Assembly: GCA_003524085.1 (NCBI GenBank)
Contig: DOEC01000003.1
Coordinates: forward strand, 1 to 30,351
Direction: 5' to 3'
Source of the DNA: Bacillota bacterium
GTDB lineage: Bacteria > Bacillota_I > Bacilli_A > RF39 > UBA660
DNA length: 30,351 nt
Shown piece after piece: positions 23,740 to 30,351 of this stretch. Each line of letters starts with the position of its first letter. The stretch's first letter is position 1. The notes under the pieces are model-generated. The model was given only the letters and a program-made list of their open reading frames with translations, searched no databases and had not been told where the DNA came from. The position numbers and the translations under genes are program-made.

Positions 23740-24884
23740 AAGTCACCTCTTAAATTCCCTTGTTTATACAGTGATACATCTATCTTGTATGTTAAATTTA
23801 GTTTATTTAGTCCTTCTTTGTTCCAGTCTTTATTATTAAAGTCAAAATAGTTATAGTTATTTTTATATATGTAGTTACCAAGTCCTAGAAAGTCATAGTT
23901 ATATCGTTTACTTTTATTAAAGGACTCATTAATATAACTTTCAACTTCTAATTCAGCTTTTTTGCTAATACTCTTTAATACATTTGTATCACTTAAATTG
24001 TCTTTACAGCCATAATAAACAATTTCAGCACCAATACTTCCCTTAACATTAATTGTGTCTACATCTAACTTGCTAATTAGTTTCATTTTACTTTCTAGAG
24101 TTTCAATAGTAAAGTAACCTCCGTCACACTTGATTGTCAAAGTTGCATTTTTAATTTTGTTTCTCAAGAAGTTTACTCCTTTTGTTTCTTCATCAGTTAA
24201 TTCTATTACTTCTTTGTCTTTAAAAAATACCATGTTTTTTACTTCAACATTGCTTTCACTTTTTGAGTCTTCAAGACTATTGTTTTCACTACTTTTAGTA
24301 GTATCTTTTATATAAACATTTGGAAATATTGTATCTTTTCCTTTTTCATAGTAATTGTTTATTAATTCTCTTACATGAAGACTGTTAATTCCACCATATC
24401 TGGTTTCACTGTTCATTATAGCATCATATAAATTATTTGCAGAGTTTGTATCAAAATGACTTATACTAGACAAAATATCAATGCTTTTATTTTCAGTAGA
24501 TGTTATAATTAGAAAATTTAAAGATAGTCTAGTGTCTCTAACAAGGAAATCCATTATCTCATCAAGTCCATCAGTTAAAACGCTTTGGTCTAAAAACACA
24601 TAATCAACATCAGCTAAAAAGAAAATTTTACTTGTTTTTTTATTCATACTTCTTGCTGCTTCAAATATGGTTTTACCTTGTCCACTTATAACTGTAATCG
24701 GACTTTTATTAAGACCACTTTTTTCACTATCTAAAACATTCACTAATTGAATGTCTAAATTATATAAGTCACCATCTTTGCTAATCCCCATAGCGCTTAC
24801 GATGCCGAGCTCGTTAAGTTCTTTATAGTTATAACAACCTGTACAAACGAAAGTTAAAAATATTATTAAAATAACTTTTTTCAT
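23736..24884 (-). CDS. gerAC: Germination lipoprotein, Ger(x)C type
   Basis: 382 residues; signal peptide with lipobox CTGC (C17), then the family-typical YNYKELNELGIVSAMGISKD. The rest is the Ger(x)C fold in three domains (KSPITVISGQGKTIFEAARSMN, LDEIMDFLVRDTRLSLNF, late FLGLGNYIYKNNY). It forms the C subunit of the germinant receptor, anchored to the outer face of the inner spore membrane. Starts 3 nt after the gerAA stop. Order gerAA-gerAC-gerAB differs from the B. subtilis A-B-C order but is common in Clostridia. Confidence 0.92.
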   Translation of the reverse strand: MKKVILIIFLTFVCTGCYNYKELNELGIVSAMGISKDGDLYNLDIQLVNVLDSEKSGLNKSPITVISGQGKTIFEAARSMNKKTSKIFFLADVDYVFLDQSVLTDGLDEIMDFLVRDTRLSLNFLIITSTENKSIDILSSISHFDTNSANNLYDAIMNSETRYGGINSLHVRELINNYYEKGKDTIFPNVYIKDTTKSSENNSLEDSKSESNVEVKNMVFFKDKEVIELTDEETKGVNFLRNKIKNATLTIKCDGGYFTIETLESKMKLISKLDVDTINVKGSIGAEIVYYGCKDNLSDTNVLKSISKKAELEVESYINESFNKSKRYNYDFLGLGNYIYKNNYNYFDFNNKDWNKEGLNKLNLTYKIDVSLYKQGNLRGDL

Positions 24885-24887
24885 AAA

Positions 24888-26327
24888 TTACCCCTTTCTA
24901 AAGATATTCTTTTTAGTTACATAGCTAGGTCTCTTATTTAATGATTTAATATCTTTTCTTAAAATAGCATTACCTTGTTCACTAAACATGAAAGGAAAAA
25001 TTGGAACGGTGTAGGGTTTATTAAATGTTTTGATACTACATAGATTTATAACGAGAAGAAGTATACCCATAATAAAACCAATTATTCCAAATAATCCAGA
25101 AATAAACATAAGAAAATATCTCCAAAATCTAATACTTCCTTGCATATCATAATAAATAAATATTAAACTGCTTATTGAACTAATAGCGACTACGATTACC
25201 ATGATGGGGGAAATTAAGCCAGCACTTACTGCTGCATCTCCTAAAACTAAAGCACCTAGAATACTTAAGGAAGCACCACGATTGTTTGGAGTTCTTGCAT
25301 CTCCCTCATATAATAGTTCAAATGTAAATAAAAGGATAAATGCTTCAATAATTATTGGAAAGGGAACATTAATCCTTTGCATAGAGAAGTTTATTAATAA
25401 GTTTACTGGAAGAATTTCAGGGTCGTATGATGTTATTGCTATAAAGAAAGCTGGGGTAACAATAGCTAAAATAAATGCAAGAAGTCTAATAACTCTCATG
25501 AATGTTGAAAAGAAAGGCTTATGGTAATAGTCTTCGCTGTTTTGAAAAAAATCTACAAAGAATGTAGGGCATACTATTACACTTGGAGAGTTTTCCATTG
25601 TAACTATTACTCTTCCTTCAAGTAAATATCTTGATGCATCATCTGGTTTTTCAGTGTACATTAAAGTTGGAAACAATGTTTTATTAGAACAATCTATGTA
25701 ATATTTTAAATAGTTAACATCCATTACACCATCTACATTGATATTTTTTAATTTTGAATAAACTTCATTAATTAACTCATCTTCACAAATATTGTCCATG
25801 TATAAAAGCCCTACTTTGCTTTTCCCTTGCACGCCTAGAGTAAGTTCTTTTATTAGCAGGTGCTCACTTTTAACCCTTTTTCTAATAAGACCTAAATTCT
25901 TTTGATAGTTTTCAGTAAATGAATCTTTAGGTCCACGAATAACTGGTTCGCTTGTTGGTTCAGTTACGCCTCTATCTAATTCGGCCCTTGTTTCATATGC
26001 AATGCAAGTACTTTTGTAAATTACTAAAGTAAATCCACTAAATAGTAGTTCATATAGTTTTTTTTCGTCAGTGACACATTTAAAGTTGATGCTCGGTATA
26101 TATTCATTAATGTCTTTTTTTAAGTTTTCAAGCAACTTATTACCAATGATACTTTTGTTACTAAAATATTTTAATATAAAATCATTTATTCTGTCACCAC
26201 TACTTACACTTTCATTTGATACCACGTATACATGCTTAAAAAGCCCAATGTTGATTTTTTTGATTATCAAGTCAGGCATGTTTTCTTTTAATTTATATAA
26301 GTTTTTAATTATATCCAATGTATTCAT
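24888..26327 (-). CDS. gerAA: Spore germination protein, GerAA-type
   Basis: The A subunit of the germinant receptor, 479 residues from ATG 26327. The soluble N-terminal half ends with TEPVIRGPKDSFTENYQKN; after RYLLEGRVIVTMENSPSVIVCPTFFVDFFQ come about five membrane helices and the conserved loop LLYEGDARTPNNRGASLSILGALVLGD. The frame stays open to 26447, but that part crosses a 23-bp tandem repeat (not a multiple of three) and the usual GerAA N-terminus fits MNTLDIIKNLYKL, so 26327 is chosen despite no clear ribosome-binding site. Start assignment is moderately sure; family is certain. Confidence 0.9.
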   Translation of the reverse strand: MNTLDIIKNLYKLKENMPDLIIKKINIGLFKHVYVVSNESVSSGDRINDFILKYFSNKSIIGNKLLENLKKDINEYIPSINFKCVTDEKKLYELLFSGFTLVIYKSTCIAYETRAELDRGVTEPTSEPVIRGPKDSFTENYQKNLGLIRKRVKSEHLLIKELTLGVQGKSKVGLLYMDNICEDELINEVYSKLKNINVDGVMDVNYLKYYIDCSNKTLFPTLMYTEKPDDASRYLLEGRVIVTMENSPSVIVCPTFFVDFFQNSEDYYHKPFFSTFMRVIRLLAFILAIVTPAFFIAITSYDPEILPVNLLINFSMQRINVPFPIIIEAFILLFTFELLYEGDARTPNNRGASLSILGALVLGDAAVSAGLISPIMVIVVAISSISSLIFIYYDMQGSIRFWRYFLMFISGLFGIIGFIMGILLLVINLCSIKTFNKPYTVPIFPFMFSEQGNAILRKDIKSLNKRPSYVTKKNIFRKG

Positions 26328-26362
26328 ATTTCTATTATTGTCAAACTTTGCCAAAATATACT

Positions 26363-26433
26363 TTTTGAAAATGACATAGCAAAACTTTTGAAAACGACAT
26401 AGTAAAATTCTTGAAAATGTCATAGTAAAATTT
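26363..26433 (-). repeat. Three tandem 23-bp repeats upstream of gerAA
   Basis: The core GAAAA(T/C)G(A/T)CATAG(C/T)AAAA (plus strand) begins at 26367, 26390 and 26413, exactly 23 bp apart. Copies differ at 3-4 positions. They lie 35-105 bp upstream of the gerAA start, between it and the divergent gene's promoter, an apt place for a regulator binding cooperatively on about two helix turns. Confidence 0.7.
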
Positions 26434-26440
26434 AAATTCA

Positions 26441-26469
26441 TAGACAATTATGACTTTTTTTGATAAAAT
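26441..26469 (+). promoter_or_regulatory. Promoter of the PEP-synthase-like gene
   Basis: TAGACA (26441-26446), 17 nt, TAAAAT (26464-26469), then AGAAGG (26478-26483) and ATG 26492. Confidence 0.6.
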
Positions 26470-26491
26470 TAAATTAAAGAAGGTGTTAAAG

Positions 26492-28039
26492 ATGAATATA
26501 AATAAATTAAGGCAAAAATTATGTTTAATGTTTAGTATAGATAATGTTAATAAAATGTTGCTTTATAGTATAATTAATGATGAGTTTTTAAATTTTTTAG
26601 AAGAAATTAATTTTGAAAATATACCAAATTTATGTGACATTGTATATAAAAAAGAATTAGAGATAATAAAAAAAATTGAGCAAACTAGAAACTATGATTA
26701 CATAATAGAATTAGAAAATTATTTTAGCATTATTGAATTAATAACAGAAAACAGCAAATTTTCTAACGATTTAATAAATGAGTTAAAAGAACGTTATGGA
26801 GCAAATTATTTAGTTTCTTTAGAAGAAATAGACGGGATTAATGAAAGTGAAGATACACTTATAAAAAAATATTTTTTTATAAAAGAATATCAAGAAAAAC
26901 AAAATTTTTTAGGAAGAACAGTTTTAGAAAAACTACTTAATGAAATATCATGTCCTTATCCTGAAAATTATACTTTTTATTTTGAAAAATTAAGAAATAA
27001 ACAAATACTTAATATAGAAATATTATCTCTTCTTTATAGCATTTTTCCAAAAGAACAGTTAACACTTTTAATTGGTGGAAAAGCTTATGGGTTAGCTTGT
27101 CTTTATAGCTTAGGTTTTAAAATACCTCTTACATATGTTATACCTACAAACATAAATATAGATGCATCTGTACTTAACATATTGAATAAAAATATCAGAT
27201 ATTCAGTAAGAAGTTCATGTGCAGTGGAAGATGGAGATAAATACTCTTTTGCAGGAATGTTTGAAAGTTATTTAGATGTTTCATATAATGATTTACTTTA
27301 TAATATAAACAAAGTAAAAGATTCAGTTAATTCTGAAAGAGTTAGAAACTATATAGAAAAAAATAAACTTAAAAATGGAGAAATGGCTGTTGTTATAAAT
27401 GAGTATAAAGAAGTTACTTGTTCAGGTGTATGGTTTGGAATTGATGTTAATAAAGGCATTTATGAATATGTAAATGATGTTGGAGAAAAATTAGTATCGG
27501 GAGAACTAACAAGTACATGTGTAGAGTTTAAAGAAAATGATAACACATTACTATGTGGTATAAATATTGGAAAAACATTTATAAATATTCAAAAATCTTT
27601 GGGTAATTTATGTGATTTAGAATGGGCTATTATAGATAATGAACTTGTATTATTACAACTTAGAAGTATTACAAAGCAAGTCAAAATCAATTTGAATAAT
27701 AAGACTAGTAATGGTAATTTAATAACTGGTCTAGGTGTATCTCCTGGTGTTTATGAAGGAAAACTCGTTTATTTGAAAGATTTTAAAAACGTAAATAATT
27801 TTGTAGAAGGCAGTATTTTACTTGCAGAGAAAACTGATGTAAGATGGATGAATATCTTGGAAAAAGTAGGTGGCTTAGTAACTGAAAAAGGAAGTTTACT
27901 ATGTCATGCTGCAATTATTGCAAGAGAACTTAATGTTCCATGTATTACAAAAATTAATAGTTTAGATTTTGAAAAATTAAAAAGCGCTACTGAGGTAAAA
28001 ATTAATGGAGAAGAAGGCACGATAGAAATATGGAAGTAA
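26492..28039 (+). CDS. PEP synthase/PPDK-like protein with unknown N-terminal domain
   Basis: 515 residues. The first 190 or so are a helical, Glu/Asn/Lys-rich region without a recognised domain. Then comes a compact pyruvate phosphate dikinase-like ATP-binding domain (IGGKAYGLACLYSLGFKIP, YSVRSSCAVEDGDKYSFAGM, LEWAIIDNELVLLQLR) and a C-terminal PEP-utilising swivelling domain with phospho-His motif LCHAAIIARELNVPCI (H472; Cys471 replaces the usual Ser). There is no C-terminal PEP/pyruvate barrel. This layout resembles the phosphotransferases that act on non-pyruvate substrates (for example rifampicin phosphotransferase), so an alternative acceptor is likely. ATG 26492 follows AGAAGG; stop overlaps the methyltransferase start by 10 nt. 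Confidence 0.8.
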   Translation: MNINKLRQKLCLMFSIDNVNKMLLYSIINDEFLNFLEEINFENIPNLCDIVYKKELEIIKKIEQTRNYDYIIELENYFSIIELITENSKFSNDLINELKERYGANYLVSLEEIDGINESEDTLIKKYFFIKEYQEKQNFLGRTVLEKLLNEISCPYPENYTFYFEKLRNKQILNIEILSLLYSIFPKEQLTLLIGGKAYGLACLYSLGFKIPLTYVIPTNINIDASVLNILNKNIRYSVRSSCAVEDGDKYSFAGMFESYLDVSYNDLLYNINKVKDSVNSERVRNYIEKNKLKNGEMAVVINEYKEVTCSGVWFGIDVNKGIYEYVNDVGEKLVSGELTSTCVEFKENDNTLLCGINIGKTFINIQKSLGNLCDLEWAIIDNELVLLQLRSITKQVKINLNNKTSNGNLITGLGVSPGVYEGKLVYLKDFKNVNNFVEGSILLAEKTDVRWMNILEKVGGLVTEKGSLLCHAAIIARELNVPCITKINSLDFEKLKSATEVKINGEEGTIEIWK

Positions 28040-29133
28040 CTATAACAAAATTAAATCATGAAGGAAAAGGTATTACTAAAATAGATAATAAAATTACATT
28101 TATTCCAAATATACTTACTAAAGAAGTGGCAGATATTGAAATAACTAAGGAATATAAAAAGTTTAATCTAGGAAAAGTTACTAAATATATAAGTACTTCA
28201 GAAAACCGTGTTATTCCAAGTTGTCCATACTACGGAGTGTGTGGTGGATGCAATATAATGCATATGTCTTATTGTGCTCAGTTAGATTTTAAAAAAGATA
28301 AAGTAAAAAACATATTAGAAAAATATGCAGGAATAGTAACTGACTTAGAAATCGTACCAAGTGATAAAGTACTAAACTATAGAAATAAAGTGACTTTACA
28401 TATTAGTAATAATAAAGTGGGTTATATGAAAGAAGGGACAAACGAAGTTATTAATATTGAAAAGTGTTTATTACTTGACAATAGATTAAATGAAGAAATA
28501 GATAACATCAGTGATAAAACAAATGATAGTTACGTAATCAGGACAAACGGTAGTGATGTAATCAGTAATGAAAAGAACGGGTATTTAATAATGAATATCA
28601 ATGATTATAAATTTAGAATAGATATTAAAAGTTTTTTTCAAGTGAATTCTTATATTTGTGGTCTTTTATTTAAAGAATTAGAAAGTAATTTAGATACTAC
28701 TAACAATGTGCTTGACTTATATTCAGGTGTTGGTACACTTAGTATCGTATCTTCTAAAAAGGCAAAAAAAGTATTGTCTATTGAAGTAAATAAGAACTCT
28801 TATATGAATGCAGTTGCAAATCTAGAGTTAAATAACATTGATAATGTTGACTTCATGTGTGGAAAAGTAGAAGATTTAATAGATAAAATTAGTGTTAAAC
28901 CAGATGTAATTATAACTGACCCACCTAGAAGTGGTATGGACAAAAAGACAATAAATGTAATTAAAGAATTTTTACCAAATAAGATTATCTATATTTCATG
29001 TGAGGCAATGACACTCGCAAGAGATATTAAACTACTTAGTGAACATTACACTTTAAATAAAGTAAAATGTTTTGATATGTTTCCAAATACTTATCATGTT
29101 GAGACGTTCTGTGTGTTAGAAAGGAAATTTTAA
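28030..29133 (+). CDS. 23S rRNA (uracil-5-)-methyltransferase, RlmCD/RumA type
   Basis: 367 residues. An N-terminal TRAM RNA-binding domain (about 1-55) precedes an iron-sulfur cluster site with C65, C71, C74 and C146 (SCPYYGVCGGCNIMH, EKC). The catalytic domain has SFFQVN, the SAM-binding DLYSGVGTLSI (229-239), TDPPRSGMD (296-304), nucleophile C324 in YISCEAMTLARD and general-base E358 in HVETF. It methylates a uridine of 23S rRNA. At 367 residues it is shorter than RumA (about 430-460), mostly in linkers. It overlaps the preceding gene by 10 nt, so the two are co-transcribed. Confidence 0.93.
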   Translation: MEVTITKLNHEGKGITKIDNKITFIPNILTKEVADIEITKEYKKFNLGKVTKYISTSENRVIPSCPYYGVCGGCNIMHMSYCAQLDFKKDKVKNILEKYAGIVTDLEIVPSDKVLNYRNKVTLHISNNKVGYMKEGTNEVINIEKCLLLDNRLNEEIDNISDKTNDSYVIRTNGSDVISNEKNGYLIMNINDYKFRIDIKSFFQVNSYICGLLFKELESNLDTTNNVLDLYSGVGTLSIVSSKKAKKVLSIEVNKNSYMNAVANLELNNIDNVDFMCGKVEDLIDKISVKPDVIITDPPRSGMDKKTINVIKEFLPNKIIYISCEAMTLARDIKLLSEHYTLNKVKCFDMFPNTYHVETFCVLERKF

Positions 29134-29217
29134 AATAAGTTGGAAAAATATATAAAATATAATTACTTAAAAAAATCAATAATTCAAAAACATAAATCTA
29201 AAAATTTTCTATACTTT

Positions 29218-29245
29218 AAGTGAGTAAAACTCACTTATTTTTTTA
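29218..29245 (+). terminator. Terminator of the methyltransferase operon
   Basis: AAGTGAG (29218-29224), loop TAAAA, CTCACTT (29230-29236), then ATTTTTTTT. Confidence 0.85.
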
Positions 29246-29304
29246 ATATTTTGACTGAACTATAACATTTCGTGGTAATGTTTCTTTTTTATGTTAAACT
29301 TTTT

Positions 29305-29850
29305 ATGGATTATTTAAATGTTTTAGTTAATAATAACATCCCGGTTTTGAAATATACTCTAAAAGAAAATTATAATGAATTTATTTATAAGACTTTAGCA
29401 TTTCAGGTGTTTTCTTGTAATAGATATAATAATGAAGAGTTATATATTAAAAGTGTGTTTGAAAATGAAAAAGAATATTGTACAAATTTAGATAAGATGG
29501 AGGTAAATAACATTTTAAACAAGTTAGAAAATATGGAGGGTGTAGCACATGGTATAAGAGTGTTTGATGGAAAAAATGATAAACAATATTTAACAACTAA
29601 TATATCTGGAACTTATGAGTTAGTAAATAGTATAACTGATAAAACTGTTGTTAATGAAATAGCTGAGATATTAAAAACTGGAAAGTAAGTTAAAAATAAA
29701 AATCATATTGGATATAATTATTTATTACAGTTTTATACTAAAAATGAAACTATATATTTTGTATTTAATCAAATATATTCTGATAAAATTACTTATAATT
29801 TTTATTTAACTGATGAAAGTATGAATAAGTTAAAAAAATATTTTAAATAG
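29305..29850 (+). pseudogene. Gene of unknown function interrupted by an in-frame TAA
   Basis: From ATG 29305 (MDYLNVLVNNNIPVLKYTLKE) the frame runs 127 residues to TAA at 29686-29688, then continues in the same frame without a stop for 53 codons to TAG at 29848. The downstream part (IGYNYLLQFYTKNETIYFVF, then NFYLTDESMNKLKKYFK) has the same composition and codon use, as expected for the rest of one protein of about 181 residues. Upstream starts (29272, 29278) lack a binding site. No family is recognised. It is either a recent nonsense mutation, a sequencing error, or readthrough. Confidence 0.55.
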
Positions 29851-29908
29851 ACAAATATAATTTATACTTTATATAATTATTCATATCTTATATTGAAGGA
29901 GCTGAAAT

Positions 29909-30351
29909 ATGAATAATTATCAAAAAGCTTGTCTTAAGATAGAAAATTATAGAAGAAATAATTTAGGGAATAGTTGCTGTTGTGCTTTTGGTCCAACGGG
30001 ACCAACAGGTCCAACTGGAGCTACTGGAGAAGCAGGACTTGGAAGTGTAAGCATTGGTACTACTTCAACAGGTGCAGCTGGAACAAATGCTACAGTTACA
30101 AATACAGGTACAGCACAAGATGCTATTTTAAATTTTACAATACCTAGAGGTGCAACAGGAGCAACAGGTCCAACAGGAGCAACAGGAGCAACAGGCCCAA
30201 CAGGTGCAACAGGCCCAACCGGTCTAACAGGTGCAACAGGTCCTCAAGGTGAAGCAGGAATCACAGGCCCTCAAGGTGAAGTGGGAGCTGCAGGTCCAGC
30301 AGGTCCAACAGGTCCAACAGGCCCAACTGGAGCAACAGGTCCTCAAGGTGA
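29909..30351 (+). CDS. Collagen-like repeat surface protein (3' end outside window)
   Basis: ATG 29909 after AAGGAG; open to the window end (147 residues). A short N-terminus NNYQKACLKIENYRRNN and a triple-Cys stretch NSCCCAFG precede Gly-x-y repeats dominated by GPT and GAT (GPTGPTGPTGATG). They are interrupted once by a module of about 35 residues (GSVSIGTTSTGAAG, then DAILNFTIPRG) often seen in Firmicutes collagen-like proteins. There is no signal peptide. This fits BclA-type exosporium or spore-coat glycoproteins, in keeping with the other spore genes, although phage tail proteins share the repeats. Confidence 0.85.
   Translation, partial: MNNYQKACLKIENYRRNNLGNSCCCAFGPTGPTGPTGATGEAGLGSVSIGTTSTGAAGTNATVTNTGTAQDAILNFTIPRGATGATGPTGATGATGPTGATGPTGLTGATGPQGEAGITGPQGEVGAAGPAGPTGPTGPTGATGPQG

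Noticed and set aside
26363..26433. CRISPR-like array
   Set aside because: The 23-bp units are directly adjacent with no room for spacers, and no cas gene is present.
29998..30351. Short DNA repeats as a CRISPR or satellite
   Set aside because: They are in-frame Gly-Pro-Thr/Gly-Ala-Thr codons of a collagen-like protein.

Overview
The window comes from a very AT-rich, low-GC Gram-positive bacterium that probably forms endospores. The evidence is a complete gerA-type germinant receptor operon, a Cse60-like small sporulation protein, a SpoVB/MurJ-like flippase, a class B sortase, and the start of a BclA-like collagen-repeat protein. Genes use TAA, TAG and occasionally TGA as stops and TGG for Trp, so the code looks standard. 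An uncultured gut Bacilli or Clostridia lineage fits, but I cannot name a species.

Layout. 1-1722 is the 3' part of valS. 1723-6111 is an accessory patch. It holds a decayed IS66-type transposase, a tyrosine-recombinase C-terminal remnant, two copies of a three-hairpin element, a minus-strand operon of HigB-like toxin, HigA-ImmA antitoxin/protease and PemK/MazF-like protein, a frameshifted zinc-ribbon remnant, two palindromic repeats, a tandem 11-mer pair and a third copy of the three-hairpin element. 6112-15194 is mostly plus-strand core-like content: sortase B, an ArsR-family repressor with a Cd/Zn P-type ATPase, several small envelope proteins, Cse60, a lipid flippase and a NatAB-type ABC exporter. 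tRNA-Leu(GAG) follows. 15466-21412 holds unknown small proteins, a YHYH/cadherin-like surface protein, a single-domain ABC-like ATPase, a pentapeptide-repeat protein, a YbaK/ProX-type deacylase, a rhodanese and thiol-lipoprotein pair, and an HD hydrolase. 21452-26327 on the minus strand has a KilA-N protein, tRNA-Gln(CTG), a possible small RNA, and gerAA-gerAC-gerAB. 26492-30351 on the plus strand has a PEP-synthase-like protein, an RlmCD-type rRNA methyltransferase, a gene interrupted by an in-frame stop, and the collagen-like gene running off the end.

How the genes fit together. The ger operon, Cse60 and the collagen-like protein point to spore formation, germination and spore surface. The cad pair is a classic metal-sensing efflux unit with two visible operators. 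The rhodanese and lipoprotein pair looks like an extracytoplasmic thiol/sulfur module. The most unusual material is the three-gene toxin-antitoxin operon with its own operator, set among recombinase and transposase debris and repeated hairpin elements, followed by the possible 70-nt RNA next to tRNA-Gln and the triple 23-bp repeat upstream of gerAA.
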